Source: Psychrobacter celer
GTDB taxonomy: Bacteria > Pseudomonadota > Gammaproteobacteria > Pseudomonadales > Moraxellaceae
Length of the DNA stretch: 64,000 nucleotides
Direction of reading: 5' to 3'
NCBI RefSeq assembly: GCF_016107555.1
Contig: NZ_JABASU010000002.1
Location: forward strand, 124,001-188,000
The notes under the pieces are model-generated. The model saw nothing but the letters and a program-made list of their open reading frames with translations, made no database searches and was not told the origin of the DNA. Positions within the stretch are counted from its first letter, which is position 1. Each line of letters begins with the position of its first letter. Below are positions 56,928 through 64,000 of the stretch, in pieces. Made by a program: the position numbers and the translations under genes.

Positions 56928-57827
56928 ATGCAGAACAAATTGGAAATGATGCGTATCTTTTGTGTCGCAGCAGAGTCTCGAAATTTTAAAGAGGCAGCAA
57001 CTCAGCTGGGTATTTCCCCACAGGTAGTGACACGGGCAATAAAAGAGCTAGAAGAGCAGCGCGGAGAGATTCTGTTTTACAGGAGTACTCGACAAATTAA
57101 AATTACCGCTGATGGTGAGCGTCTGGCAAAGCAAGCACGTCTTGCGGTGGAATCGATCGATGCTTTGCTTGTAAAAGACACCAAGGAAAAACGAGATGAA
57201 ATGCGTGGGACTGTCCGTCTTACTGTGTCGTCTGTGTTAGGGCGTAAAGTGGTAGTACCTGCACTAGCAGAATTTGCCACACGTTATCCAGATATTGTCG
57301 TGGATTGTGTGCTAACAGATTCACACTCGGATGTGATCGATGAGCGGATAGATATCGGGATCAGATTTGGATTTTTGCCGGACAATCGATATGTGGCAAG
57401 GGAATTGGCTAAAGTGAAATTTTATTCTGTGGGTACGCCAGAGTTAATTGATAAGGTTGGAATGCCCAAAAAAATTATTGACCTTGATAAATACCCTCTA
57501 ACCGCACTATTCGATCATAAAACAGGGCGTTACTGGCCATGGACATTCACCGAAAGTCGAAGCTTTACGCCATCAAAGCCTCGTTTTATTACAGATGATC
57601 TAGAAGCTGAATTTCAAGCTATTCTCGCTGGAGTTGGATTCGGACACATGCCTGGATTTCTAGTTTTGCCGTGGCTTAGGAGTGGTAAGCTCATTCATAT
57701 ACTTCATGAGGAAGCCTCTCCCGTTTGGCGCCTGTATTTATATCGTCCACAGCGGGGCCCGACACCTTTGCGAATCCGAGCATTGTTTGATTATTTAGTG
57801 GAAGTGCTGGGCCGTATAGAAACCTGA
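56928..57827 (+). CDS. LysR-family transcriptional regulator
   Basis: 299 residues from ATG 56928, with AGGA 6 nt upstream. The HTH MRIFCVAAESRNFKEAATQLGISPQVVTRAI is followed by a CrgA/AaeR-like effector domain (GTVRLTVSSVLGRKVVVPAL, IDIGIRFGFL, GFGHMPGFLVLP). It is divergent from the SDR and MDR pair across 134 bp. In this family such geometry usually means activation of those genes by a small aromatic or quinone-like inducer. Confidence 0.9.
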   Translation: MQNKLEMMRIFCVAAESRNFKEAATQLGISPQVVTRAIKELEEQRGEILFYRSTRQIKITADGERLAKQARLAVESIDALLVKDTKEKRDEMRGTVRLTVSSVLGRKVVVPALAEFATRYPDIVVDCVLTDSHSDVIDERIDIGIRFGFLPDNRYVARELAKVKFYSVGTPELIDKVGMPKKIIDLDKYPLTALFDHKTGRYWPWTFTESRSFTPSKPRFITDDLEAEFQAILAGVGFGHMPGFLVLPWLRSGKLIHILHEEASPVWRLYLYRPQRGPTPLRIRALFDYLVEVLGRIET

Positions 57828-57839
57828 ATCAGATGGAAC

Positions 57840-57889
57840 TAGGCCGTGTCCCCATTTAGTCATAAACGCTTGAATTAGGGACACGCCTA
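57840..57889. repeat. Family B-like short inverted repeat (50 bp)
   Basis: TAGGCCGTGTCCCCA and TTAGGGACACGCCTA are near-perfect inverted repeats matching family B ends. T-rich sequence follows, so it may double as a terminator between converging genes. It lies inside the acquired block, which suggests transposition after acquisition. Confidence 0.65.
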
Positions 57890-57925
57890 ACCTTTTTTCT
57901 AGAAAGTAGAAATCAGATAAGACCA

Positions 57926-58942
57926 TCATGTATCTAGAGTAACTACAATTTTTCCTATTTGCTGATTTGATTCAAGATAGCGCTGAGCGTCATGCATGTC
58001 CTCAAAGTTAAAGCAACGGTCGATCACTGGACGAAGATAACCTGCACCTATACTGCTCAGAATAAATCGTCTGGCTTGCTCCCTTAGAACAGGGTCATGG
58101 AGAACCTCAAGGAACAAAAAACCTCGCATGGTTAAGCTCTTGCGTAATGCAATTTTAAGGGGAAATGGTGTGTTCTCCGGGCTAAGTGCACCATGCATAA
58201 CCATAGTTCCTCCCACAGACATCGCTTTTGCAATCTGTTCAATATGTGGCCCTCCTACAGCATCAAAGGCGACATCAAGATGTTCTCCACCTAAACGTAA
58301 AACAAGCGCCTCATACAAATCTGGTTCATCTTCACTGGCTATAACATCTTTAACACCGAGATCCAGTAAACGTTGCTTTTTCTCTATCGTCTGTGTACTT
58401 GCAATGACCTTAGCACCCGCTGCTTCAGCTATCTGTATCGCAGCTAGTCCTACGCTACTTGAAGCTGCTGTGATCAAGATCGTTTTTCCTTTCGATAATC
58501 CACCAGCATGGATTACACCACCCCAAGCCGTCAAATACTGCATCCAGATTGAAGAAGCTTCTTCCCAGCTTAAACTATCGGGTTTGTGAACTAAAAAATT
58601 TTCTGGAATCAGAAGCTTGTCCGCATATGTCCCATATTTGGCTAGATTGTCAGTCGGAAGAATTGATACGGCATCTCCTGGAGAAAATTGGCGTACACCT
58701 TCACCTACCGCAAGAACTATGCCTGCTCCCTCATATCCCAGACGAGAGGGGAATACTGCCTTTTGAATATAAGTACCACGCCGAAACATTACATCAGCCC
58801 GGTTGAGTCCGATTGTTTTCATCTGTATTAGAACTTCTCCTGCGGCTGGTAAAGCAACAGGAAGTGTTTCTAATGTCAGAACATCTGTATCTCCAATACA
58901 ATTGAAGCGCCAAGTCTTGGCCTGAAGTGCGTTAAATGACAT
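57926..58942 (-). CDS. MDR quinone oxidoreductase-like protein
   Basis: 338 residues. GLNRADVMFRRGTY and LGYEGAGIVLAVGEGV are typical of the QOR/zeta-crystallin group. The cofactor loop ITAASSSVGLAAIQIAEAAGA is an SSSVG variant. NADPH-dependent reduction of quinones or enals is expected; no zinc ligands are apparent. It starts 11 bp inside the end of the upstream MDR gene, with AAGGT in that gene's coding sequence, so the two are translationally coupled. Confidence 0.9.
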   Translation of the reverse strand: MSFNALQAKTWRFNCIGDTDVLTLETLPVALPAAGEVLIQMKTIGLNRADVMFRRGTYIQKAVFPSRLGYEGAGIVLAVGEGVRQFSPGDAVSILPTDNLAKYGTYADKLLIPENFLVHKPDSLSWEEASSIWMQYLTAWGGVIHAGGLSKGKTILITAASSSVGLAAIQIAEAAGAKVIASTQTIEKKQRLLDLGVKDVIASEDEPDLYEALVLRLGGEHLDVAFDAVGGPHIEQIAKAMSVGGTMVMHGALSPENTPFPLKIALRKSLTMRGFLFLEVLHDPVLREQARRFILSSIGAGYLRPVIDRCFNFEDMHDAQRYLESNQQIGKIVVTLDT

Positions 58943-59927
58943 CGATAACTACCTTAATATTGGCAGAGCGATTTTGAACAGCATCATGAGCCTCAATCGC
59001 TTGGTCTAGAGTAAAATGACGAGGATCAACAATAGCACGCAGTTTACCTTCCTCAACGAGACGAGTCGCGGTCTTAAGGATATCACCATGATGAGAACGG
59101 CGATTGCCTGTTAACGTCGGCATTAGGACGAATACGCCAGACACTGTGGCACACCGTAGAGATGAATTCGCTAAATTATGATTGCCAAATGCAGCACAGC
59201 TGGTGATGTGGCCATAGTGAGTCGTCATGGAAAGTGAAGCTTCGAGTACTGGACCACCCACAGTGTCATAAACAATGTTAAAACCTTGACCCTCAGGGCT
59301 TGCAGCAATAATGTCATCGGAAGATGCTGTTGTGTAATCGAGAGGTGTTGCACCGAGTTCTGAAATCAGTGATTGATCAGCGGTACGAGCAGTCGCCCAA
59401 ACATTTGCATCAAGTGCTTTTGCAAGCTGAACCACCATATAACCAACGCCACCAGCACCACCTTGAACCAGTACAGTTTGCCCTGGTTGGACCTTCGCAT
59501 TATCCACTAAACCTTCCCAAGCGGTGAGGAACGTCAATGGTAGTACTGCTGCCTCGCGCATAGAAATATTCCGTGGCTTTAATGCGATCAGATCAGCATC
59601 TGCTACAACATATTCTGCTAAAGATCCTTGAAGACCACGAACGCCACCAATCAGACCGTAAACTTCATCTCCGACGTTGAAGTGGGTGACACCTTCACCC
59701 ACAGCAGTTACCACCCCAGCCATATCCGTTCCCAACACGGCAGGAAGCTCTGGCGTAGCATATGTTGCTTCACCAAGACGAATTTTATAATCAATAGGGT
59801 TTACACCACTGGCATGAATACGTACTAGAACTTGCCCAGCCTCTGGTTGAGGTATAGGGAGTTCTACACGTTTAAATTTATGATCACCAAAATTTTCTAG
59901 GATAAGCGCATTCATCATCTTATTCAT
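58932..59927 (-). CDS. MDR zinc-independent quinone/enone reductase
   Basis: 331 residues. GVNPIDYKIRLG and LGTDMAGVVTAVGEGV at the N-terminus and LVQGGAGGVGYMVVQLAKAL as the NADP loop give a quinone-oxidoreductase assignment. AAGGAAC lies about 6 nt before ATG 59927, which fixes the start. First gene of a two-gene unit with the MDR at 57926. A nested palindrome upstream (59991-60041) could be its operator. Confidence 0.9.
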   Translation of the reverse strand: MNKMMNALILENFGDHKFKRVELPIPQPEAGQVLVRIHASGVNPIDYKIRLGEATYATPELPAVLGTDMAGVVTAVGEGVTHFNVGDEVYGLIGGVRGLQGSLAEYVVADADLIALKPRNISMREAAVLPLTFLTAWEGLVDNAKVQPGQTVLVQGGAGGVGYMVVQLAKALDANVWATARTADQSLISELGATPLDYTTASSDDIIAASPEGQGFNIVYDTVGGPVLEASLSMTTHYGHITSCAAFGNHNLANSSLRCATVSGVFVLMPTLTGNRRSHHGDILKTATRLVEEGKLRAIVDPRHFTLDQAIEAHDAVQNRSANIKVVIDVI

Positions 59928-59990
59928 AGTTGTTCCTTATTCTTAACTGGAGGATGATATGCACAATACCAAAGTAAATTAATCCAATAA

Positions 59991-60041
59991 ATGATATTTA
60001 TAGGATTTAATAATTCCTAAATAATGAATAATAAATATCAT
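59991..60041. promoter_or_regulatory. Nested palindrome upstream of the MDR pair
   Basis: ATGATATTTA pairs with TAAATATCAT, and inside them TAGGA pairs with TCCTA. It is AT-rich and lies 64 bp before the MDR start. It could be a repressor site or part of the promoter; no T-run favours a terminator. Confidence 0.45.
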
Positions 60042-60079
60042 CCGCTCACTAAAGAAGTGGGGTTCAGCAGATGCTTACC

Positions 60080-60109
60080 AAAAAAGAGATCTACACAGAC
60101 CTCTTTTTT
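60080..60109. terminator. Terminator after the Kef-like gene
   Basis: AAAAAAGAG pairs with CTCTTTTTT around TCTACACAGACC-type spacing. T-rich on both strands, it lies 22 bp after the minus-strand antiporter gene stop at 60131. Confidence 0.75.
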
Positions 60110-60130
60110 ATTTGGGTTTAATACGTGAAA

Positions 60131-61942
60131 TTATTGCTGAGTGTCATCTTCATTCAGAATTTGCCCTGTGTGCTTTGGTTTAATTAAAGGTGCAGTCGGA
60201 CGCGGTCCTGTATATTGCAAGCCGATACCAGCATAGACATCATCTGCTGCTGTTTCAGTTCCAAAACGTTCTTTGTCTAGTTCTCGGATTTCTTGGCTAA
60301 TGTCTTCAACATCACTCTGGTCAACACCCAGTTCTTCTAAAATTGCACCGCCAAATAGCATTGCCGACTCGAAGGTTTCGCGAATCATGTAATCCACATT
60401 TTGTTTTACTAAATGCAGCGCATGCTCACGGTCATAAGAGCGAACCAGTAACTTGGCCATAGGAAATTCATGTTGCACCAACTCTACGATCTTATTCGTC
60501 GTTTCTTTGTGGTCTACGCAAACAACAATGGCTTCAGCCGTATCTGCTCCAGAGGCATGTAAAATATCTAAACGAGAACCATCGCCATAATAAATTTTAA
60601 ATCCAAATCTTTCAGCGTTTTGAATCATGTCGATATCATTATCAATGATGGACACATCAATGCCTCGAGCAAGCAATAATTGACTGGAGACTTGTCCAAA
60701 ACGACCGAAACCAATCATCAGGACTTTTCCAGAAAGTCCTTCAGCAACACGGATATTCTCTAAAGAAGTTTGTTCTGTAGTTTGGGTAAAACGTTTAAAT
60801 AGAATGCCAACAATCGGGGTCAAAATCATCGACAAGATTACAATCGCAGTCAGGTTTGAGCTTTCCTCAGCACTAATGATTTGAGCACTCAAGGCGGCAG
60901 CAAAGAGTACAAAAGCAAACTCCCCCCCTTGAGCCATTAGTAATGCGCGATCGAGTGCTTCAGAGTGTGAACTTTCGGCCAGGCGTGCAGTCAGATAAAT
61001 GATGGATGCTTTGACAAACATCAGCACAAGTACAGCACTTAAAATTAACGCCCAGTTATTTTTTATGACGTTAAGGTCTAATGACATGCCGACGCCCAGA
61101 AAAAATAATCCGAGCAATATGCCACGAAACGGTTCAATATCTGCTTCAATCTCATGGCGAAAAGTGGATTCGGAGAGTAATACCCCTGCAAGGAATGCCC
61201 CCATTGCCATCGATAAGCCACTAACTTGCATCAGTAATGCTGCGCCGAGTACCACTAAAAGTGCTGCTGCAGTCATGACTTCACGGGCTTTGGCTGCGGC
61301 TAATAAACGAAATAAAGGGTTAAGCAACCAATAGCCTGCAGCGATTAAACCTGCAATTGATATTAAACCAATCCCAATGCTCTGCAAACGCGCAGAAGTA
61401 CTTTCAACAACTTGATTCGGTGCGATAAAAGCGACAATTGCCAATAAAGGGACAATCAATAAATCTTCAAACAGCAGGATCGAGACAATTTTTTGTCCTC
61501 GTGGTTGAGCAATGTCTCCACGATCTCCCAAAAGTTGCATCACAATTGCAGTCGAGGTGAGTACAAAGCCTGCAGCACATACAAAACTCACTTGCCAAGA
61601 ATAGCCATAGGCCAAGCCTACCGCCATTAACCCTAATGAACAGGCACTAATCTGTAATGTGCCTAATCCAAAAATTTCTTTTCTTAAACTCCATAAATAC
61701 GATGGACGCATTTCTAGTCCAATCACAAACAGATACATCACAATACCAAGCTCAGCAACATGCAGAATAGACGCAGAATCGTAGAAAAACGCTAGTCCAA
61801 ATGGACCAATAATTAATCCTGCAATTAAATATCCCAATACCGAGCTTAATCCTAGACGCTTGATTAAGGGGACTGAAATCACTGCCGCTGTGAGCAGTAT
61901 GACAGGGGATAAAAGGTTGATAGATGTGGCTTCTGCACTCAT
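60131..61942 (-). CDS. Kef-type K+/H+ antiporter (CPA2 family) with TrkA-N domain
   Basis: 603 residues. The N-terminal CPA2 membrane domain (about 1-385, 12-13 segments) has GYLIAGLIIGPFGL and GAFLAGVLLSES. The cytoplasmic RCK/TrkA-N domain (about 400-515) has VLMIGFGRFGQVSSQLLLARG and binds nucleotide. KefB/KefC are held closed by glutathione and opened by glutathione adducts, acidifying the cell against electrophiles. This matches the reductases around it. Whether the glutathione site is present was not determined. No KefF/KefG partner is seen. Confidence 0.9.
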   Translation of the reverse strand: MSAEATSINLLSPVILLTAAVISVPLIKRLGLSSVLGYLIAGLIIGPFGLAFFYDSASILHVAELGIVMYLFVIGLEMRPSYLWSLRKEIFGLGTLQISACSLGLMAVGLAYGYSWQVSFVCAAGFVLTSTAIVMQLLGDRGDIAQPRGQKIVSILLFEDLLIVPLLAIVAFIAPNQVVESTSARLQSIGIGLISIAGLIAAGYWLLNPLFRLLAAAKAREVMTAAALLVVLGAALLMQVSGLSMAMGAFLAGVLLSESTFRHEIEADIEPFRGILLGLFFLGVGMSLDLNVIKNNWALILSAVLVLMFVKASIIYLTARLAESSHSEALDRALLMAQGGEFAFVLFAAALSAQIISAEESSNLTAIVILSMILTPIVGILFKRFTQTTEQTSLENIRVAEGLSGKVLMIGFGRFGQVSSQLLLARGIDVSIIDNDIDMIQNAERFGFKIYYGDGSRLDILHASGADTAEAIVVCVDHKETTNKIVELVQHEFPMAKLLVRSYDREHALHLVKQNVDYMIRETFESAMLFGGAILEELGVDQSDVEDISQEIRELDKERFGTETAADDVYAGIGLQYTGPRPTAPLIKPKHTGQILNEDDTQQ

Positions 61943-62145
61943 ATATTTCTCGGATTTTGTATAGAGTTTGTTGACACTTCAAATATAGAAAGTAGATTCA
62001 AAACACAAGTGCAACAGGTTTGTAGTTAGTTGAAACAGTTAAGTATTTACTATACTCGAATTTCAAGCAATCAATGGGATGATTTTATCACTGCATTTGA
62101 AACACTACCTAAAATTTTAAGGTTTATAAGAAATATTGCTTTTTT

Positions 62146-62167
62146 ATACTATGGGGTACTATAGTAT
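62146..62167 (+). promoter_or_regulatory. Candidate FrmR/CsoR-type operator
   Basis: ATACTATGGGGTACTATAGTAT is a near-palindrome with a GGGG core, resembling sites bound by FrmR/RcnR-type repressors. It sits 26 bp upstream of the truncated frmR-like ORF. Confidence 0.45.
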
Positions 62168-62192
62168 TAATGCTAGCGAATAAGGAGGTCTG

Positions 62193-62318
62193 ATGCCTAA
62201 TCAGGTTGAAGACAAAAAAAAGATTCTGCTACGTGTCAAAAAGATCAAAGGTCAGACGCAAGCAATTGAAAAAGCGTTAGAAGACAATGTGGAATGTGGT
62301 GCAATTCTGCAACAATAG
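62193..62318 (+). pseudogene. Truncated FrmR/CsoR-family repressor
   Basis: 41 codons encode the first third of a formaldehyde/metal-responsive repressor: MPNQVEDKKKILLRVKKIKG with the conserved Cys in NVECGAILQQ, then TAG. Family members are about 90 residues. The following 140 bp does not continue the fold in any frame that I can see, so the rest was deleted or replaced. AAGGAGG gives it a strong ribosome site. Confidence 0.78.
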
Positions 62319-62458
62319 CATTATGTCGAAATAAAAACCCAGATTTTGGCTCAGCTATGGGAAATTTTTTTTAACTTTTATACGACAAAACTGTCTGACA
62401 TGCATACATTAGAAATGTCAGAATCAGTTTTCATTCTAATAATTATGGAGTTTTAGTC

Positions 62459-62773
62459 ATGCTTAAAACAGCTTTATATGTCCGTCTTGAAGCTAAACCG
62501 GGTAAAGAAGACGAAGTGGAAGCTTTCCTTAAAGGCGGTTTACCTATTGTAATGGAAGAACCTGCGACAGTTGCGTGGTTTGGCCTACGTCTTGGACCTA
62601 CAACGTTTGGTATTTTTGATGCATTTCCTGATGAGGCGGGTCGCCAAGCACATTTATCTGGCAAGGTTGCAGCTGCTTTGATGGATAAGGCCGATGAGCT
62701 ATTTTCAGAGCCACCGTCTATTGAAAAAGTAGATGTTTTGGCTAGTAAACTACCAGGTAATACCGACGCTTAA
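62459..62773 (+). CDS. Antibiotic-biosynthesis-monooxygenase-fold protein (putative quinol monooxygenase)
   Basis: 104 residues, an ABM ferredoxin-like fold (YgiN type). Support comes from ALYVRLEAKPGKEDEVEAFL, GPTTFGIFDAFPDEAGRQAHL and a final Leu-rich strand. Relatives oxidise quinols or anthrones without cofactor. Its place beside quinone reductases and Kef suggests a part in the same stress response. A hairpin at 62784-62816 may end its transcript. Confidence 0.85.
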   Translation: MLKTALYVRLEAKPGKEDEVEAFLKGGLPIVMEEPATVAWFGLRLGPTTFGIFDAFPDEAGRQAHLSGKVAAALMDKADELFSEPPSIEKVDVLASKLPGNTDA

Positions 62774-62783
62774 ATGTATGAGG

Positions 62784-62820
62784 GTGCTGCCTGAAATTTT
62801 GAATGAAAGGCAGCACTTCA
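62784..62820 (+). terminator. Hairpin after the monooxygenase-like gene
   Basis: GTGCTGCCT pairs perfectly with AGGCAGCAC across 15 nt. No clean T-run follows, so termination is uncertain. Confidence 0.5.
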
Positions 62821-62968
62821 ACCCTGTGAGGTTTGTCAGAGGCTTTTTATTCAAGTTGGGCTACTTTATTTAATGGCTTAATCTCATCATTTACATGGGT
62901 CAATATCCAAAACAGGGTAAATAAACGAATGAACCGCCCCGACTATGTCGGAGTCTGGTTTACTTGAG

Positions 62969-63446
62969 TCAGGCAGCGATGCCTGACAGGGTTGAATTAT
63001 CGTAATACCGCTTTTCAAACTCAAAAGGTGACACCTATCCAATCGTGCTATGCAAACGGGTTTTATTGAACCAATCTACCCACTCAAGGGTTGCCAGTTC
63101 AACATCGTTCACACCAGTCCAGTTTTGCTTTAAATAATGAATCACCTCAGACTTATAAAGCCCATTGACCATTTCAGCCAATGCGTTGTCATAAGAGTCG
63201 CCTGTTGTACCAACAGAGGCAATCACGCCAGAGTCCGTCATCCTAGAAACCCCAACGATTGTGCTTGTCAGTAAGCTTGTTTAAGACATCAATAATCTCA
63301 CTATCATCAGATAGCTTAGGCTTATAGTAGTAAGCAGTTCGGCTCATACAGACCACCTGACAGCTCAATGCAATACTAACACCATACTGCGCCTGTAACT
63401 CTTGCGCCCAGACTTTGCGCTCGAGGGCAGGCGCTATAGCTTTTTT
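62969..63446 (-). pseudogene. IS3 transposase OrfB, deleted and frameshifted
   Basis: From the A6G slippage site at 63440-63446 the minus strand reads KKAIAPALERKVWAQELQ to DKHNRWGF and then stops at 63243. It resumes in another frame as TDSGVIASVGTTGDSYDNAL, the region around the last DDE residue. A further TAG follows HSTIG (in place of a GY), after which VSPFEFEKRYYDN runs to 62969. The catalytic core between the two parts is missing, so the transposase cannot work. Confidence 0.85.
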
Positions 63447-63694
63447 ATGATCTCTTCCTGCATCTGCGCTTTGAGGCTTAAATCAGCATACATCTGTTTA
63501 AGCCTACGGTTTTCTTCTTCAAGCTCTTTTAAGCGTTTGACGTCAGACGCTTCCATGCCTCCATACTTGGATCGCCATTTATAGAAAGTCGAGCTAGCAA
63601 TCCCGTATTTACGGCACAGCTCTTTAGCAGATATCCCAGCTTCTGCTTCTTTTAATATGGATACTATTTGCGTCTCAGTCATTCGTTTGCTCAT
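63434..63694 (-). CDS. IS3-family transposase OrfA
   Basis: 86 residues. The HTH domain is TETQIVSILKEAEAGISAKELCRKYGIASSTFYKWRSKYGG, followed by a leucine-zipper-like coiled coil (RLKELEEENRRLKQMYADL). AAGGAG precedes ATG. A6G near its end would allow the usual -1 frameshift into OrfB. Intact, but its partner is not. Confidence 0.9.
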   Translation of the reverse strand: MSKRMTETQIVSILKEAEAGISAKELCRKYGIASSTFYKWRSKYGGMEASDVKRLKELEEENRRLKQMYADLSLKAQMQEEIIKKL

Positions 63695-63764
63695 ATCAAA
63701 ACTCCTTATGGGTATTTTATAAGAGATTCTACGTTTGAGCTGTGCTATTTTAGGGGATAGTTAC

Positions 63765-64000
63765 AATACTAACATCGGTATCGAAGTGAATAAGATCTTT
63801 GATTACCAAAAGCCGCTACTCAACTTTATAGATAAGAAAGGTAAATTCCACGCGCTCAGACCAGCTATCACTATTCAAGAGTTAGGTGACAATTTCCGTT
63901 TTAAGCCATATTGGCCCCGCCATGTGGGACAACGGTTTTTACATGAGCAGAGAGTAGATGAAGCAGTCATACTGGCGATTTTTGGTCATGAAATGATGGG
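63765..64000 (+). CDS. Tyrosine-recombinase-like integrase C-terminal fragment
   Basis: An open frame runs through to the window end, so the 3' end is outside. The 5' end meets the IS3 element; the frame is open only to 63723, with no convincing start. WPRHVGQRFLHEQRVDEAVILAIFGHEMMG resembles the R-H-x-x-R and GH boxes of tyrosine recombinases. It is probably the remains of an integrase disrupted by the IS, which would fit a genomic island. Moderate confidence only. Confidence 0.55.

Larger units (their letters stand above)
62930..63762 (-). mobile_element. IS3-family element, internally deleted
   Basis: About 830 bp, against roughly 1.2 kb for an intact IS3-type element. The left end TGAACCGCCCCGACTATG resembles known IS3 ends; the right end near 63750-63762 (GTAACTATCCCC on the minus strand) is a poor match, so this boundary is approximate. 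It contains orfA and a broken orfB. Confidence 0.75.

Noticed and set aside
62319..62458. pdif (XerC/XerD) recombination site, common around Acinetobacter plasmid modules
   Set aside because: TTATGTCGAAAT and TTATACGACA resemble half-sites only loosely, and no complete 28-bp site with both arms was found.
1..64000. CRISPR arrays, rRNA and tRNA genes
   Set aside because: No regularly spaced repeats, rRNA segments or tRNA cloverleaf-like sequences were noticed; a covariance-model search would be decisive.

Overview
The window looks like a chromosomal stretch from a gammaproteobacterium of the Moraxellaceae, most likely Psychrobacter or a close relative. This is inferred from the fused RNase HI/DNA polymerase III epsilon gene, the FimL-type pilus regulator, the many acyl-CoA, BCCT and SDR genes, moderate GC with AT-rich spacers, and an Acinetobacter-like acquired block near the right end. 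No rRNA, tRNA or CRISPR array was seen.

Layout. 1-5.6 kb: the end of an HSD17B10-type 3-hydroxyacyl-CoA dehydrogenase, an L,D-transpeptidase, clpB with a sigma-32-like promoter, and a lipoprotein PQQ-type sugar dehydrogenase. 5.8-11.3 kb: three tandem BCCT (betaine/choline/carnitine) transporters. 11.4-24.4 kb: mostly housekeeping genes, namely small lipoproteins, a DUF3144 protein, metK, nth with an RnfB-like ferredoxin, nudC, fimL-like, the rnhA-dnaQ fusion, a YkvA/DUF1232 protein and a Tat-exported LD-carboxypeptidase. 24.5-32.6 kb: a GlxA/FtrA-type regulator divergent from an acyl-CoA dehydrogenase, CurA-like reductase and SDR cluster, then an aromatic/aspartate aminotransferase and a CitE-like lyase. 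32.7-36.4 kb: a TetR regulator, a YbfB-like MFS gene split by a small transposable element, and a SotB-like efflux pump. 36.7-40.7 kb: three unrecognised proteins and a YqiA-like esterase. 40.7-44.8 kb: a decayed FadB/FadJ gene, a CaiB-type CoA-transferase, AtoE and a GST. 44.8-47.2 kb: a DUF2470/siderophore-interacting protein with a Fur-like site and a LysR regulator.

47.5-54.7 kb holds a coherent set for lysine/pipecolate breakdown. It contains an OCD/mu-crystallin-type reductase (likely making L-pipecolate from piperideine-2-carboxylate), an AmaA-like pipecolate oxidase, an AmaB-like aminoadipate semialdehyde dehydrogenase and HglS (2-oxoadipate to D-2-hydroxyglutarate), with an NhaC-type antiporter. 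A GcvA-like LysR regulator lies upstream.

54.8-63.8 kb appears to be acquired DNA. It begins at the cut-off tail of an IS1595-type transposase and ends at an internally deleted IS3-type element. Between them are three quinone-oxidoreductase-like MDR proteins, an SDR, a LysR regulator, a Kef-type K+/H+ antiporter, a truncated FrmR repressor and a quinol-monooxygenase-like protein, which together suggest defence against quinones, aldehydes and other electrophiles. The last 240 bases read into a tyrosine-recombinase-like C-terminus.

Two families of small non-coding elements with terminal inverted repeats recur. Family A is 145 bp in three copies; one copy interrupts the MFS gene, and removing it with one TA restores the reading frame exactly. 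Family B has ends like TAGGGCGTGTC and occurs in long (about 170 bp) and short (50-80 bp) forms. Both look like TA-targeting MITEs.
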